NCBI GenBank assembly: GCA_016789785.1
Contig: JAEUQE010000044.1
Location: 1-45,214 of the forward strand
DNA: 45,214 bases
Direction: 5' to 3'
Source of the DNA: Bryobacterales bacterium
Lineage (GTDB): Bacteria > Acidobacteriota > Terriglobia > Bryobacterales > Bryobacteraceae
Shown here: positions 1 through 7,927 of the stretch, in pieces
Layout: every line of letters begins with the position of its first letter
Numbering within the stretch: the stretch's first letter is position 1
Translations under genes and position numbers: made by a program
The notes under the pieces: model-generated
Database searches by the model: none
The model's input: the letters and a program-made list of their open reading frames with translations, nothing else
Told to the model about the DNA's origin: nothing

Positions 1-1548
1 TGTACGAAAAGCTTCGTAGAGCACGGAGCCGAACATCTTGCGCATGAACGGACTGCGGACCAGCCCGTCGCCATGCTCCGCGGAAAGCGATCCGCCGAAT
101 TCGAGAACGAGGTCGGACACTTCCGTGGCGATCGCTTCGAACTTGCGGATGCCCGCTTCGGTCTTCATATTGACTACTGGTCTGACATGTAGACATCCGA
201 CCGATGCATGCGCGTAGATCCCGGCGACTGTGTCGTGCTTGCGAATGATGCCGAGAAACCGGTCGATGTAGTCGCGGAGCTTTTCGGGAGCGACGGCGGT
301 GTCTTCCACGAAAGAGATCGACTTGGCGTCGCCCTTCATGGAAGTGGATAGCCCGAGCGCCGCTTCGCGCACGCCCCATACACGCTGTTGCGCGGGCAAA
401 TCCATGGAGTAGTGGCAATGCGTGGCGATGCCGCGCAGATCCGCTTCCACGGCCTCCATGCGCGGGCGCAGCTTCTCTTCGCGTTCCTCAAAGAACTCGA
501 CGCATAGCAGCCCGCCGGGATCGCCGTGAAGAAAGCTCTTCTTGGTGCGATCAAGCGCGGCGTTCTGGCTCGTGTGGTCGAGGATGAATTTGTCCATCAC
601 CTCCACGGCGGAAGGCTTGTGCTTGAGGATGGTTGGCGTTGCGCCCAACGCGTCGAGCACGGTGGGAAATTCGACGGTCAACACGGCTTTGTGCTTCGGC
701 AAAGGCACCAGCGCGATCTTCGCTTCCAGCACCACGGCGAGCGTGCCCTCGGATCCGACGATCATCTTCGCCATGTTGAAAGGGCGGCCAGCGGAGACGA
801 ACTCATCCAGGTTGTAGCCGCCGACGCGGCGCATGATCTTCGGATAGCGGCGGTCGACTTCTTCGGCATGTTGAATCGCGAGGCGGCGCACCGTGCGATA
901 GCAGTCCGCTTCCAGGCTCTCGCCAGAGCACTTCTTCAGCAGCGTGGGCGCATCCACCTCACCGAATTCCGCGACGCTGCCATCGCTGAGAGCCACCTTG
1001 AGTTCCCGAACATGATCGATGGTCTTGCCATAGAGCACGGATCGCGCGCCGGAGGAATTGTTCGCGATCATGCCGCCCAGAGTGGCGCGGCTTGCCGTGG
1101 TGATGTCGGGGGCGAAGCGGAGCCCGTGCGTTTTCAGTTGCGCGTTCAACTCATCAAGTACAATGCCCGGCTCTACGCGTGCCCATCGTTCTTGCGCGTT
1201 CACTTCGATGAGCCGGTTCACGTACTTGGAGATATCGACCTGCAGCCCGTCACCGATGGCCTGGCCTGCTTGCGAAGTGCCGCCGCCGCGCATCGTGATC
1301 GGGCATTGGAACTCGCTGCAGATGCGAACGGCTTCCACGATGTCCTGTTGCGACTTCGGAAGGAGCACGCCAATGGGTTCTATCTGGTAGACGCTCGCAT
1401 CGGTGGAATAAAGCGCGCGGCTCACGGTGTCGAAACGGAGTTCGCCTTCCACACAGGCACGCAACTTGCGCTGCAAACCGTCGCAATCCACAGTTGCGCC
1501 CTTCGCCTGGGGCACTGGAGAAGAAGCTTCGATGGCAACCAGACTCAT
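1..1548 (-). CDS. FAD-linked 2-hydroxyacid dehydrogenase (GlcD/Dld/YdiJ-like), 3' end outside window
   Basis: Read on the minus strand from ATG at 1548; 516 codons are present and the frame stays open to base 1. The N-terminal third is an FAD-binding type 4 (PCMH) domain: a glycine-rich loop (MRGGGTSQAG) near residues 87-96 and GGMIANNSSGARS, which bind the FAD pyrophosphate. An FAD-oxidase C-terminal domain follows, with HASVGCLHVRP and GGSLSAEHGDGL close to the edge. Known members oxidise glycolate, D-lactate or D-2-hydroxyglutarate and pass electrons to a membrane or Fe-S acceptor. The SAEHGDGL region resembles long YdiJ-type enzymes that carry a C-terminal [4Fe-4S]/CCG part; that part would lie outside the window, so this is inference. 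The start overlaps the stop of the upstream aminotransferase gene (ATGA), so the two are probably translationally coupled. The substrate cannot be fixed from sequence. Confidence 0.88.
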   Translation of the reverse strand, partial: MSLVAIEASSPVPQAKGATVDCDGLQRKLRACVEGELRFDTVSRALYSTDASVYQIEPIGVLLPKSQQDIVEAVRICSEFQCPITMRGGGTSQAGQAIGDGLQVDISKYVNRLIEVNAQERWARVEPGIVLDELNAQLKTHGLRFAPDITTASRATLGGMIANNSSGARSVLYGKTIDHVRELKVALSDGSVAEFGEVDAPTLLKKCSGESLEADCYRTVRRLAIQHAEEVDRRYPKIMRRVGGYNLDEFVSAGRPFNMAKMIVGSEGTLAVVLEAKIALVPLPKHKAVLTVEFPTVLDALGATPTILKHKPSAVEVMDKFILDHTSQNAALDRTKKSFLHGDPGGLLCVEFFEEREEKLRPRMEAVEADLRGIATHCHYSMDLPAQQRVWGVREAALGLSTSMKGDAKSISFVEDTAVAPEKLRDYIDRFLGIIRKHDTVAGIYAHASVGCLHVRPVVNMKTEAGIRKFEAIATEVSDLVLEFGGSLSAEHGDGLVRSPFMRKMFGSVLYEAFRT

Positions 1549-2732
1549 GTCTGTTCCTCGAAGATCCTTGTGAGGCCTGCCGCGAGGCGCCGAAGCCCTT
1601 CGTCCAGAATGGCTCCGCCACTCGCGAAGGAGACGCGTAGCGTGCCCTCACCGCTTGGTCCATATGCGGACCCATGCACAACGACCACGCTGGCATCGCG
1701 CATCAGCCGGCGCCGCACTTCTTCCGAGGGAAGCCCGCAGCCGCGCACATCCACCATGGCGAAGAAGCCACCTTCCGGAGCAAGCACCCGAGGCCCCTGG
1801 ACCTGTGCCAGTACTTCGCAGACCCGCTCCCGGCGGCGCGTGTACTCCGCGCGCATCTCAGCGACGCATTGTTGCGAGCCCGCGAGCGCCACTGCGGCGG
1901 CATCTTGAATGAATGTCGCGGGGCCACGGCTCGATTGCTGGAGGACGAGGAACATCGCGTCGATCCATTCGCGCTTCGCGGCGCAGTAGCCGGTGCGCCA
2001 GCCGGTCATGGAGTAGGTCTTCGATAACGAATTGAGAATGATGGTGCGGTGACGCAGTTCTGGCGAGAGCGCAGCGAGACACACGTGCTTCGCATCGCCA
2101 TAGAGAATCGTTTCGTAGATCTCGTCACTGAGCAGCATGAGGCCGCGGGCGCAGACAAAGTGACCGATCGCTTCGAGTTCCTCGCGCGTGAAGACCGTGC
2201 CTGTGGGATTCCATGGAGTGTTCAACAGCAGCGCACGGGTGCGCGGGGAACACGCGGCCTCAAGATCCGCGATGTCGAGAGTGAAGCGCCCGTCGCGAAT
2301 GCCGCAGGGAATGGTGCGAACAACACCGCCGGACAGCGCGACCGGGGAATGATAAGCATCGTAGATCGGTTCGGGCAGCAGCACTTCGTCGCCGGGATTC
2401 AGTACCGCGGTGAGAGCCGCGTAGATACCGAAAGTCGCGCCAGTGGTGATCAGAATCTCACTCGCGGGATCGTAGGCAACGCCGTTGTCGCGTGCCAGTT
2501 TCGCGGCGGCGGCCTCTCGCAGTTTCATCTCTCCGCGATTGTCGGGATAGCCCGTGCGGCCTTTGTCGAGAGCTTGTTTGGCGGCATCCACGATGTGCGG
2601 CGGCGTTGGCAGATCAGGCTCGCCACGCATCAGCGACACAAGCTGCACTCCTTCGGCCTGCAGCTTGCGAACTTCGGCAAGGATACTGTTTACAGCGGTT
2701 GGTCGAAGACTGCGGACACGATCAGAGGGCAT
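1545..2732 (-). CDS. PLP-dependent aminotransferase, class I/II (fold type I)
   Basis: A 395-residue protein of normal length for an aspartate-aminotransferase-like enzyme. Visible motifs are NPTG at about 175-178, SDEIYE at about 202-207, the PLP lysine in SLSKTYSMTG (K238), R246 in GWRTGY, and a late arginine in GTLRVSFA that would bind the substrate alpha-carboxylate. It should transfer an amino group between an amino acid and a 2-oxo acid in the cytoplasm. It sits second in an operon: two bases separate it from the D-threonine-aldolase-like gene upstream, and its stop overlaps the start of the FAD dehydrogenase. The context suggests glyoxylate, pyruvate or hydroxypyruvate as amino acceptor, but this is inference. 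The family assignment is secure and the substrate is not. Confidence 0.92.
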   Translation of the reverse strand: MPSDRVRSLRPTAVNSILAEVRKLQAEGVQLVSLMRGEPDLPTPPHIVDAAKQALDKGRTGYPDNRGEMKLREAAAAKLARDNGVAYDPASEILITTGATFGIYAALTAVLNPGDEVLLPEPIYDAYHSPVALSGGVVRTIPCGIRDGRFTLDIADLEAACSPRTRALLLNTPWNPTGTVFTREELEAIGHFVCARGLMLLSDEIYETILYGDAKHVCLAALSPELRHRTIILNSLSKTYSMTGWRTGYCAAKREWIDAMFLVLQQSSRGPATFIQDAAAVALAGSQQCVAEMRAEYTRRRERVCEVLAQVQGPRVLAPEGGFFAMVDVRGCGLPSEEVRRRLMRDASVVVVHGSAYGPSGEGTLRVSFASGGAILDEGLRRLAAGLTRIFEEQT

Positions 2733-2734
2733 TT

Positions 2735-3811
2735 CTAAGACCTCATCGTATCAACTCCCTTCAACATCCAGATGTGTTCCACTTGATCGCCGCGGCAGGC
2801 GTAGACACGATCGTAGAGGTTGAAGGTCGGGTCACAATGCGGAGGATCGAGATCCACCATGTCGCCGAGCCGCAGTGACGCAACGTCGCCGAGCAGGAAG
2901 CCGTGTTCATCGCCGGCCCACTGATAGCGAACGCCAGGAAGAGCGCGCGGTTCCGGGCCGAAAGGACGGTCGGTACTGAAGGCTTTGAATCCCGCATCGA
3001 TCGTGACGCGATTGGAATGATTCGCGCTGATCACGGTAGCGGCGACACTCAACGCCGGCAGGAAGTCGACACCAATTCGGCGGTACGCGATATCCATGCC
3101 GACATACGAACCTGCCTGCAGTTCGGTGAACTCGGGGATCGCAGTGTCGATGTTCCAAGTGCCGGTGCTGCCTCCGGAGAAGATCTCGACGGGCAGTCCG
3201 ACTCGGCGCATCTCTTCGAAGATCTGAATGGCGGGCGCGAGCGAAGTGAGCGAGTGCTGCCTGCGCGCCTCGAAGCCATCGGTGTGCGAGCCACTCACTG
3301 AGTACGCCTGTACCCCGCGGAGTTCGAGATTCGGCGAGCGATGAATCTGCTTTGCCAGTTCAATGGCGCGCTCATCGCAGGGCATGCCGGTGCGATGATC
3401 GCCAACGTCGAGATCGACGAGCACTTGCAGGTTCCAACTCGCCATGGCTGCGTACTTCTGCCAGAGTTCGACTTGCTGTGGATGGTCGATGACGATGGTC
3501 AGGTCGGGTGCGTGGCCTGCGAGCGGCACGACATGTTCCGCCTTCGCGGCGGTTGCGATAGGGCAGGTCAGCAGGATGCCGGGGATCGAGTGGCGCGCCA
3601 TCCATGCCATCTCCTGGACCGTCGCGACACAGACGCCAACAGCTCCCGCGTCGACTTGGCGGCGTGCGATCTCTACGCACTTGTGTGCCTTCGCATGCGG
3701 GCGCAGGCGCTTGCCCGACACTGCGGCATGACTCGCCATCCGATGGACGTTCGCTTCGAACATGTCGAGGTCGAGGATGAGTGCGGGGGTGAGAAGATCC
3801 TTCTTGTGCAT
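2735..3811 (-). CDS. D-threonine aldolase / DSD1-family PLP enzyme
   Basis: I chose ATG 3811 (358 residues). The frame is open further upstream to 4012, but that would run over the divergent gene and adds sequence unlike the family. An alanine-racemase-like N-terminal barrel carries RPHAKAHK, with K41 as the expected PLP lysine. The C-terminal domain carries PPHCDPT, with H325 and D327 spaced as the metal-binding His-x-Asp pair known in D-threonine aldolase. The related D-serine dehydratase has His-x-Cys, so I favour aldolase: cleavage of D-3-hydroxy-amino acids to glycine plus an aldehyde. It is the first gene of a three-gene operon with an aminotransferase and an FAD 2-hydroxyacid dehydrogenase, and its start lies 46 bases from a divergent D-hydroxyacid dehydrogenase, so a shared promoter region is likely. 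Confidence 0.85.
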   Translation of the reverse strand: MHKKDLLTPALILDLDMFEANVHRMASHAAVSGKRLRPHAKAHKCVEIARRQVDAGAVGVCVATVQEMAWMARHSIPGILLTCPIATAAKAEHVVPLAGHAPDLTIVIDHPQQVELWQKYAAMASWNLQVLVDLDVGDHRTGMPCDERAIELAKQIHRSPNLELRGVQAYSVSGSHTDGFEARRQHSLTSLAPAIQIFEEMRRVGLPVEIFSGGSTGTWNIDTAIPEFTELQAGSYVGMDIAYRRIGVDFLPALSVAATVISANHSNRVTIDAGFKAFSTDRPFGPEPRALPGVRYQWAGDEHGFLLGDVASLRLGDMVDLDPPHCDPTFNLYDRVYACRGDQVEHIWMLKGVDTMRS

Positions 3812-3857
3812 GATTGCGAGCCTTTGAATGTTATAACCGATATGATCGGAACCACAC

Positions 3858-4814
3858 ATGAAACTCGTTGTCCTGGATGGATACTGTTTGAATCCCGGCG
3901 ATTTGAGCTGGGACGCGCTGCGTGGACTTGTGGATGTGACGGTGTATGACCGTACACCAGCGGCGGCCGTGATCGAGCGCATGGGCGATGCCGAGATGGC
4001 GATGACGAACAAGACCCCGCTGGATGCGGCGGCGTTTCGAGCCCTGCCGAATTTGAAATTCGTGGGAGTGCTGGCGACGGGCTACAACATTGTGGACGTT
4101 GCGGCGGCCAAGGAACATGGCGCTGTGGTGTCGAACATCCCGACCTACGGCACCGCATCGGTTGCGCAACATGCCTTCGCGCTGTTGCTGGAGCTTTGCC
4201 ATCAGGTGGGCATGCATGGACAGGCCGTGCGAAACGGAGAGTGGTCGGCGAATCCGGATTGGTGTTTCTGGAAGTCGCCCCTGGTGGAGCTTGCAGGCAA
4301 GACGATGGGCGTGGTCGGCTTTGGGCGCATTGGACGGCAGACCGCGAAGATCGCCGATGCGATGGGGATGCGCGTGATCGCGCACGATGCGGTGGAAGCG
4401 AACGCGCCGGACTACGAAGGCTTTCGTTGGGTGGCGATGGATGAACTGCTGGTGGAGTCGGATGTTGTGAGTCTGCATTGCCCGCTGACACCGGAGACGA
4501 AGGGCATCATCAACAAAGACAGGCTCCGCACGATGAAGCGCACGGCGTTCCTACTCAACACGTCGCGCGGGCCATTGACGGTTGACCAGGAGTTGGCGGA
4601 CGCGTTGAACGAAGGCGTGATTGCCGGCGCGGGATTGGATGTACTGTCGGTGGAGCCGCCCGTTGGCGGGAATCCATTGTTCTCCGCGAAGAACTGCATT
4701 GTCACGCCGCACATTGCGTGGGCAACGAAAGAGGCGCGGTCGCGCTTGATGGATATCGCAGTAAGCAACGTGCGCGCGTTTCTAGATGGCCAGCCGCAAA
4801 ACGTGGTGAGTTAA
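3858..4814 (+). CDS. D-2-hydroxyacid dehydrogenase (glycerate dehydrogenase / hydroxypyruvate reductase type)
   Basis: The 318-residue length is standard for the NAD(P)-dependent D-2-hydroxyacid dehydrogenase family. The nucleotide-binding loop GFGRIG is at 154-159. The catalytic triad is visible: R237 in NTSRGP, E266 in SVEPP and H285 in TPHIAW. The ATGYN block near 73-77 is the usual substrate-binding loop. The closest feel is glycerate dehydrogenase (HprA), which reduces hydroxypyruvate to D-glycerate and often glyoxylate to glycolate. The gene stands alone on the plus strand and shares its upstream region with the divergent aldolase operon. Glyoxylate/hydroxypyruvate chemistry would connect the two transcription units. 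The specific substrate is inference. Confidence 0.9.
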   Translation: MKLVVLDGYCLNPGDLSWDALRGLVDVTVYDRTPAAAVIERMGDAEMAMTNKTPLDAAAFRALPNLKFVGVLATGYNIVDVAAAKEHGAVVSNIPTYGTASVAQHAFALLLELCHQVGMHGQAVRNGEWSANPDWCFWKSPLVELAGKTMGVVGFGRIGRQTAKIADAMGMRVIAHDAVEANAPDYEGFRWVAMDELLVESDVVSLHCPLTPETKGIINKDRLRTMKRTAFLLNTSRGPLTVDQELADALNEGVIAGAGLDVLSVEPPVGGNPLFSAKNCIVTPHIAWATKEARSRLMDIAVSNVRAFLDGQPQNVVS

Positions 4815-4846
4815 CCGTAAGCACGCACGCCTGGGTGCCGGCCGGT

Positions 4847-4863
4847 GGGGAGGATTCCTCCCC
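4847..4863. repeat. Perfect inverted repeat after the dehydrogenase gene
   Basis: GGGGAGGA and TCCTCCCC flank a single central T. As RNA this folds into a 6-bp GC-rich stem with a five-base loop. It lies 33 bases after the stop of the D-2-hydroxyacid dehydrogenase gene. No T-run follows, so a classical intrinsic terminator is not shown. It could be an unusual terminator, an RNA stability element or a protein-binding site. Confidence 0.45.
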
Positions 4864-5010
4864 TGCGACCCCGCCTTTCCTGCCGTCCCGCTGGTCGGCA
4901 ACGAGACTCACGCGCCGTCTCGCGCTTTGCTGTCTGTGCCGAGTCACCCATTCCGTTGGTACGGGCTGCATTCCAGGCGTGACAAACCGCCCTGATCGGC
5001 GTAGAGTTAC

Positions 5011-5022
5011 CCTATCAATAGG
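5011..5022. promoter_or_regulatory. Short palindrome overlapping the antitoxin ribosome-binding site (candidate operator)
   Basis: CCTAT-CA-ATAGG is a perfect palindrome with a two-base centre. It overlaps the ribosome-binding site AGGAG (5020-5024) of the antitoxin gene starting at 5033. Type II toxin-antitoxin operons are commonly autorepressed through palindromes in this position, so it is a candidate operator. No second copy or promoter hexamers are clear to me. Confidence 0.35.
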
Positions 5023-5032
5023 AGACCGCTCC

Positions 5033-5305
5033 ATGACGCTGACACTCAATCTTCCGCCGCATATCGAGCAGGCCTACCTCGCCGAGGCACAGGCCAAAGG
5101 CGTGCCGCTCGATGAACTGGTGCTGGAAGTGCTGATCGCAAGGCAGCCCGTTCCCCCCGATCAGTCGCACCCAAGTCTGGTCGAGCTCGATGACGGCATG
5201 TGGGCCCTGCGCTCGGGCCAGCCCCTTTCTGTGGAAACCGTCAACGACACGATTGACGCTCTGCGCCGTGAGCGTGACCTTGGCAATTCCGGACAAGCCA
5301 ATTGA
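5033..5305 (+). CDS. Antitoxin of a VapBC-type module
   Basis: A 90-residue acidic-to-neutral protein. I chose ATG 5033 because AGGAG lies eight bases upstream; the frame is open further upstream but that sequence has no family-like features. The N-terminus (MTLTLNLPPHIEQAYL) resembles the short strand-helix start of small antitoxins that pair with PIN toxins. The rest is a helix followed by a charged C-terminal tail (DALRRERD), a typical toxin-binding segment. It should bind and neutralise the downstream RNase and repress the operon. Its stop codon overlaps the TTG start of the toxin by four bases. I cannot place it in a named DNA-binding family from sequence alone; the assignment rests mostly on position and size. 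Confidence 0.7.
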   Translation: MTLTLNLPPHIEQAYLAEAQAKGVPLDELVLEVLIARQPVPPDQSHPSLVELDDGMWALRSGQPLSVETVNDTIDALRRERDLGNSGQAN

Positions 5306-5736
5306 TCTGCTTCCTCGATACATCCGTACTGGTTCCGGCTTTCCTCACCGAACATCCCCATCATGCCGCCAGCCGTAGCGCGTTGCGGCAGTGCCGCCCG
5401 GAAACCGCCGCCTGTGCGGGCCACAGTCTGGCGGAGTTTTACGCCACCCTCACCCGCCTTCCAGCCCCGCATCGTGCTTCCCCCGAGCAGGTGTTGCTGT
5501 TCCTGGAAAACATCGAACAGCATCTGACTGTGGTCAGTTTAACGCCGGAGGAGTATGGCGCGGCCCTCCGTTCGGCCGCCGCTGCGCGGATTGCCGGTGG
5601 CACCCTCTACGATTTTCTCATTGCAAGCTGTGCGCTCAAGGCCGGAGCCCAGATCATCATTACCTGGAACACGAGACACTATCAGCTCTTCGGAAAAAAG
5701 ATCGAGGCAAAACTCAGAACTCCTGAAGCACTCTGA
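5302..5736 (+). CDS. vapC: VapC-family PIN-domain toxin (ribonuclease)
   Basis: A 144-residue single PIN domain starting at TTG 5302, overlapping the antitoxin stop (TTGA). Acidic metal-binding residues are visible: D6 in FLDTSV, E45 in LAEFY and D104 in LYDFLIA. The usual fourth position has N123 in TWNTRHY, a common variant. VapC toxins are Mg2+-dependent endoribonucleases, often cutting tRNA or rRNA, and are held inactive by the cognate VapB. The TTG start and four-base overlap suggest that toxin translation depends on translation of the antitoxin gene. All expected catalytic positions are present, so I take it as intact. The RNA target is unknown. Confidence 0.88.
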   Translation: MICFLDTSVLVPAFLTEHPHHAASRSALRQCRPETAACAGHSLAEFYATLTRLPAPHRASPEQVLLFLENIEQHLTVVSLTPEEYGAALRSAAAARIAGGTLYDFLIASCALKAGAQIIITWNTRHYQLFGKKIEAKLRTPEAL

Positions 5737-6155
5737 TACTGCGGCTGGCGCCCCGGTCTCTCGCCGCCGCATACTTCGTTGGAAAGCCGGATCCACCCGC
5801 CGCCGGTCCCAATCTTCAAGCCTTCACGATCCGCGACGCCGGCCAGGGGGGGCGGTGTTCGGCGGCACGGGCGGAGGGAAGACTTCCGGCCGGGGCCGGG
5901 CACTCGCGCTACATTACCGGGCGGCAATCATCTGCCGCACTGGCGACCTGATGATTGTCGTCCCAGGCGCGCCGCAACTTTTCAATTTTCTCGACTACGA
6001 AGCCAGCAGGCAAGAGCAGGGCGGAGGACTGACGGTCAATATCGTCCAGCTCCTGACCGAGATCGCCAAAGCCATTGACGCGAAGAGCGCGGGGAAGGGG
6101 ATAAGCCCTTTTCGGCTGGTGGGTTCGCCACCAGCCGCTCGCTCGAGTCATCGCA
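5737..6155. other. Gene-poor stretch, possible coding relic
   Basis: About 420 bases between the VapC stop and the convergent Spy-like gene. No frame gives a recognisable protein with a start and ribosome-binding site. One plus-strand frame, about 5949-6110, reads as plausible protein (MIVVPGAPQLFNFLDYEA, then GLTVNIVQLLTEIAKAID) and stops at 6167-6169. It has no credible start: upstream it runs back through the toxin gene in another frame. It may be the tail of a deleted gene. I could not assign a family. Confidence 0.35.
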
Positions 6156-6557
6156 CTACCGGCCAGTGAACTCCTTGTCGTCGCGATTCGCGCCCACCAT
6201 GTCCCGGCGCAGCTTCAGATAGTCGTCGAACTTCTTGCTCTGTTCCGGTGTCAACAGGCGGCGAATCTCGCCGTCCTCCTGAGCCTGGATGCCAAGCATC
6301 TCCCCGTGCAGGCGGCGAGCGATGGGCAGTGCAGCCTCCATCGCAGGCCGGTCGTTGGCCACACGGGCCTGGCGGACCTTCCGCATCTGTTTGGTGTACT
6401 CGCCACGCTTCACCACGTATGGCTGGTGAAATTTGGCCTGGATTTCCTGGACTTGCTTGGCTTGATCCATGCTCAGCCCGAGAGCGCTTTTGAGAGGCGC
6501 ATCGGCCCAGAGGCTCACTGCCATGGCCGACCACATGAGAAATTGTGCAAAACGCAT
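6156..6557 (-). CDS. Spy/CpxP-like periplasmic LTXXQ protein
   Basis: I chose ATG 6557 (133 residues) because GGAGGA lies about ten bases upstream and the N-terminus MRFAQFLMWSAMAVSLWA is a good signal peptide; the longer frame to 6674 adds only unlikely sequence. The mature protein is predicted helical and charged, with one clear LTPEQ motif (LLTPEQSKKFDDY) near its end and the partly similar LSMDQAKQVQEIQ near its start. This is the signature of the Spy/CpxP/LTXXQ family. Known members are periplasmic chaperones or stress sensors of envelope damage. It is a single gene facing away from the sialidase gene, with 260 bases between their starts. The role is by family only. Confidence 0.72.
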   Translation of the reverse strand: MRFAQFLMWSAMAVSLWADAPLKSALGLSMDQAKQVQEIQAKFHQPYVVKRGEYTKQMRKVRQARVANDRPAMEAALPIARRLHGEMLGIQAQEDGEIRRLLTPEQSKKFDDYLKLRRDMVGANRDDKEFTGR

Positions 6558-6817
6558 TGTCTGAATCTCCTCCTTCGATTTCGGAATCCGCGCACGGTTC
6601 CGTTTGGGTTTGTGAAGGGCCGGGCAGGAAGTGGGGTGGTCCTTCGTCACTGCCTCTCCCTTCCCGGGCCTCATTGCATTGAGGTCATCCAGTACTGCGC
6701 AGCCCGCCGGCGAAAGTGCTCATGCGAACTCGAGATTTTTCCGGTGATCGCCAGGCGCGACGATCTCATCACCAGCGCGCCGTTCAGCGTACAATGTCGT
6801 GCGGAGATCGAACAAAG

Positions 6818-7891
6818 ATGCGAGCACTCATCGGATTCGCGGCTGCCATCGCTTTGGCGCAAGGGCCGGAGGAAGTGGCGGTGTTTCGAAGCGGCGAAGA
6901 CGGCTATCACACCTACCGGATTCCAGCAGTGCTGGTGACCAAGAAAGGCACGCTGCTCGCGTTCTGTGAAGGACGGCGCAACAGCCGCAGTGACACGGGC
7001 GATATTGATCTGCTGCTGAAGCGGAGTTCCGACGGTGGGCGCACATGGTCTTCCACAATCACTGTTGCAGACTTCGGCCCCGACACGATCGGAAATCCCG
7101 CTCCCGTCCTCGACCGCAAGACCGGCGCCATCTGGCTGCTGCTGACCAGCAATCCCGGATCGAACCATGAGAAGCAGATTCTCGAGAAGACATCGTCGGG
7201 CACGCGCACCGTGTGGGTGACGCACAGCAAGGACGACGGGCTCACTTGGGCGAAGCCTGTGGAGATCACGGCCGCCGTGAAGAAGCCCGACTGGACATGG
7301 TATGCGACTGGACCAGGCAACGGCATTCAGCTTCGCAGCGGGCGCATGGTGATTGCCTGCGACCACAATCGCGGCGGAGTGACGGAGCGTTACTCGCATA
7401 CGATCCACAGTGACGATCAGGGCGCGACGTGGAAGCTTGGCGGCAGCGCGGGGCCGAACTGCAATGAATCGGCCGTTGCGGAACTGCGCGACGGCACATT
7501 GCAGCTCAACATGCGCAGCTATCACGGTAAGAACCGGAGAGCGATCTCGCAGAGCCGTGATGGCGGTATGACCTGGAGCGAGCCGGTGCTGGATGAAACG
7601 CTCATCGAGCCGGTGTGCCAGGCGAGCCTGATTCGATTCGGAAAGCACCTGCTCTTCTCAAACCCCGCCAGCACAAAGCGCGAGAACATGGCGGTGCGGC
7701 TGAGCCGGGATGGCGGGAAGACGTGGATTGCATCGAAAGCGGTATATGGCGGCCCCGCGGCTTACTCGAATCTCGTGGAACTGCGCGGCGGGCTGGTGGG
7801 ATTGCTCTATGAGAAGGGTGTCTCCTCGCCGTACGAAATGATCAGCTTTGCGCGATTCCCCCTGCGCTGGATCGAGACTCCGGCGCGCTGA
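6818..7891 (+). CDS. Secreted sialidase (BNR/Asp-box, GH33-like)
   Basis: I chose ATG 6818 (357 residues) because it begins a short signal peptide (MRALIGFAAAIALAQG). Five Asp-box motifs are visible: SSDGGRTW, SKDDGLTW, SDDQGATW, SRDGGMTW and SRDGGKTW, one per blade of a six-bladed propeller. Likely active-site residues are the arginine triad R34 (YRIP), R234 (NMRSY) and R289, the pair E218 (NCNESA) and Y317 (YSNLVE), and an aspartate in the 59-64 segment. Such enzymes release sialic acid or related nonulosonic acids from glycans. TACAAT at 6790-6795 could be a -10 box, without a clear -35. No sialic-acid transport or catabolic genes are next to it, so its substrate may be another acidic glycan. 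Confidence 0.88.
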   Translation: MRALIGFAAAIALAQGPEEVAVFRSGEDGYHTYRIPAVLVTKKGTLLAFCEGRRNSRSDTGDIDLLLKRSSDGGRTWSSTITVADFGPDTIGNPAPVLDRKTGAIWLLLTSNPGSNHEKQILEKTSSGTRTVWVTHSKDDGLTWAKPVEITAAVKKPDWTWYATGPGNGIQLRSGRMVIACDHNRGGVTERYSHTIHSDDQGATWKLGGSAGPNCNESAVAELRDGTLQLNMRSYHGKNRRAISQSRDGGMTWSEPVLDETLIEPVCQASLIRFGKHLLFSNPASTKRENMAVRLSRDGGKTWIASKAVYGGPAAYSNLVELRGGLVGLLYEKGVSSPYEMISFARFPLRWIETPAR

Positions 7892-7927
7892 CCAAAGTGG
7901 TAGTCTTTCTTATTCACCTGAAACCCC

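Noticed and set aside
526..1908. Long plus-strand open frame of 460 residues
   Set aside because: It is antisense to the FAD dehydrogenase and aminotransferase genes, whose minus-strand products have clear family motifs.
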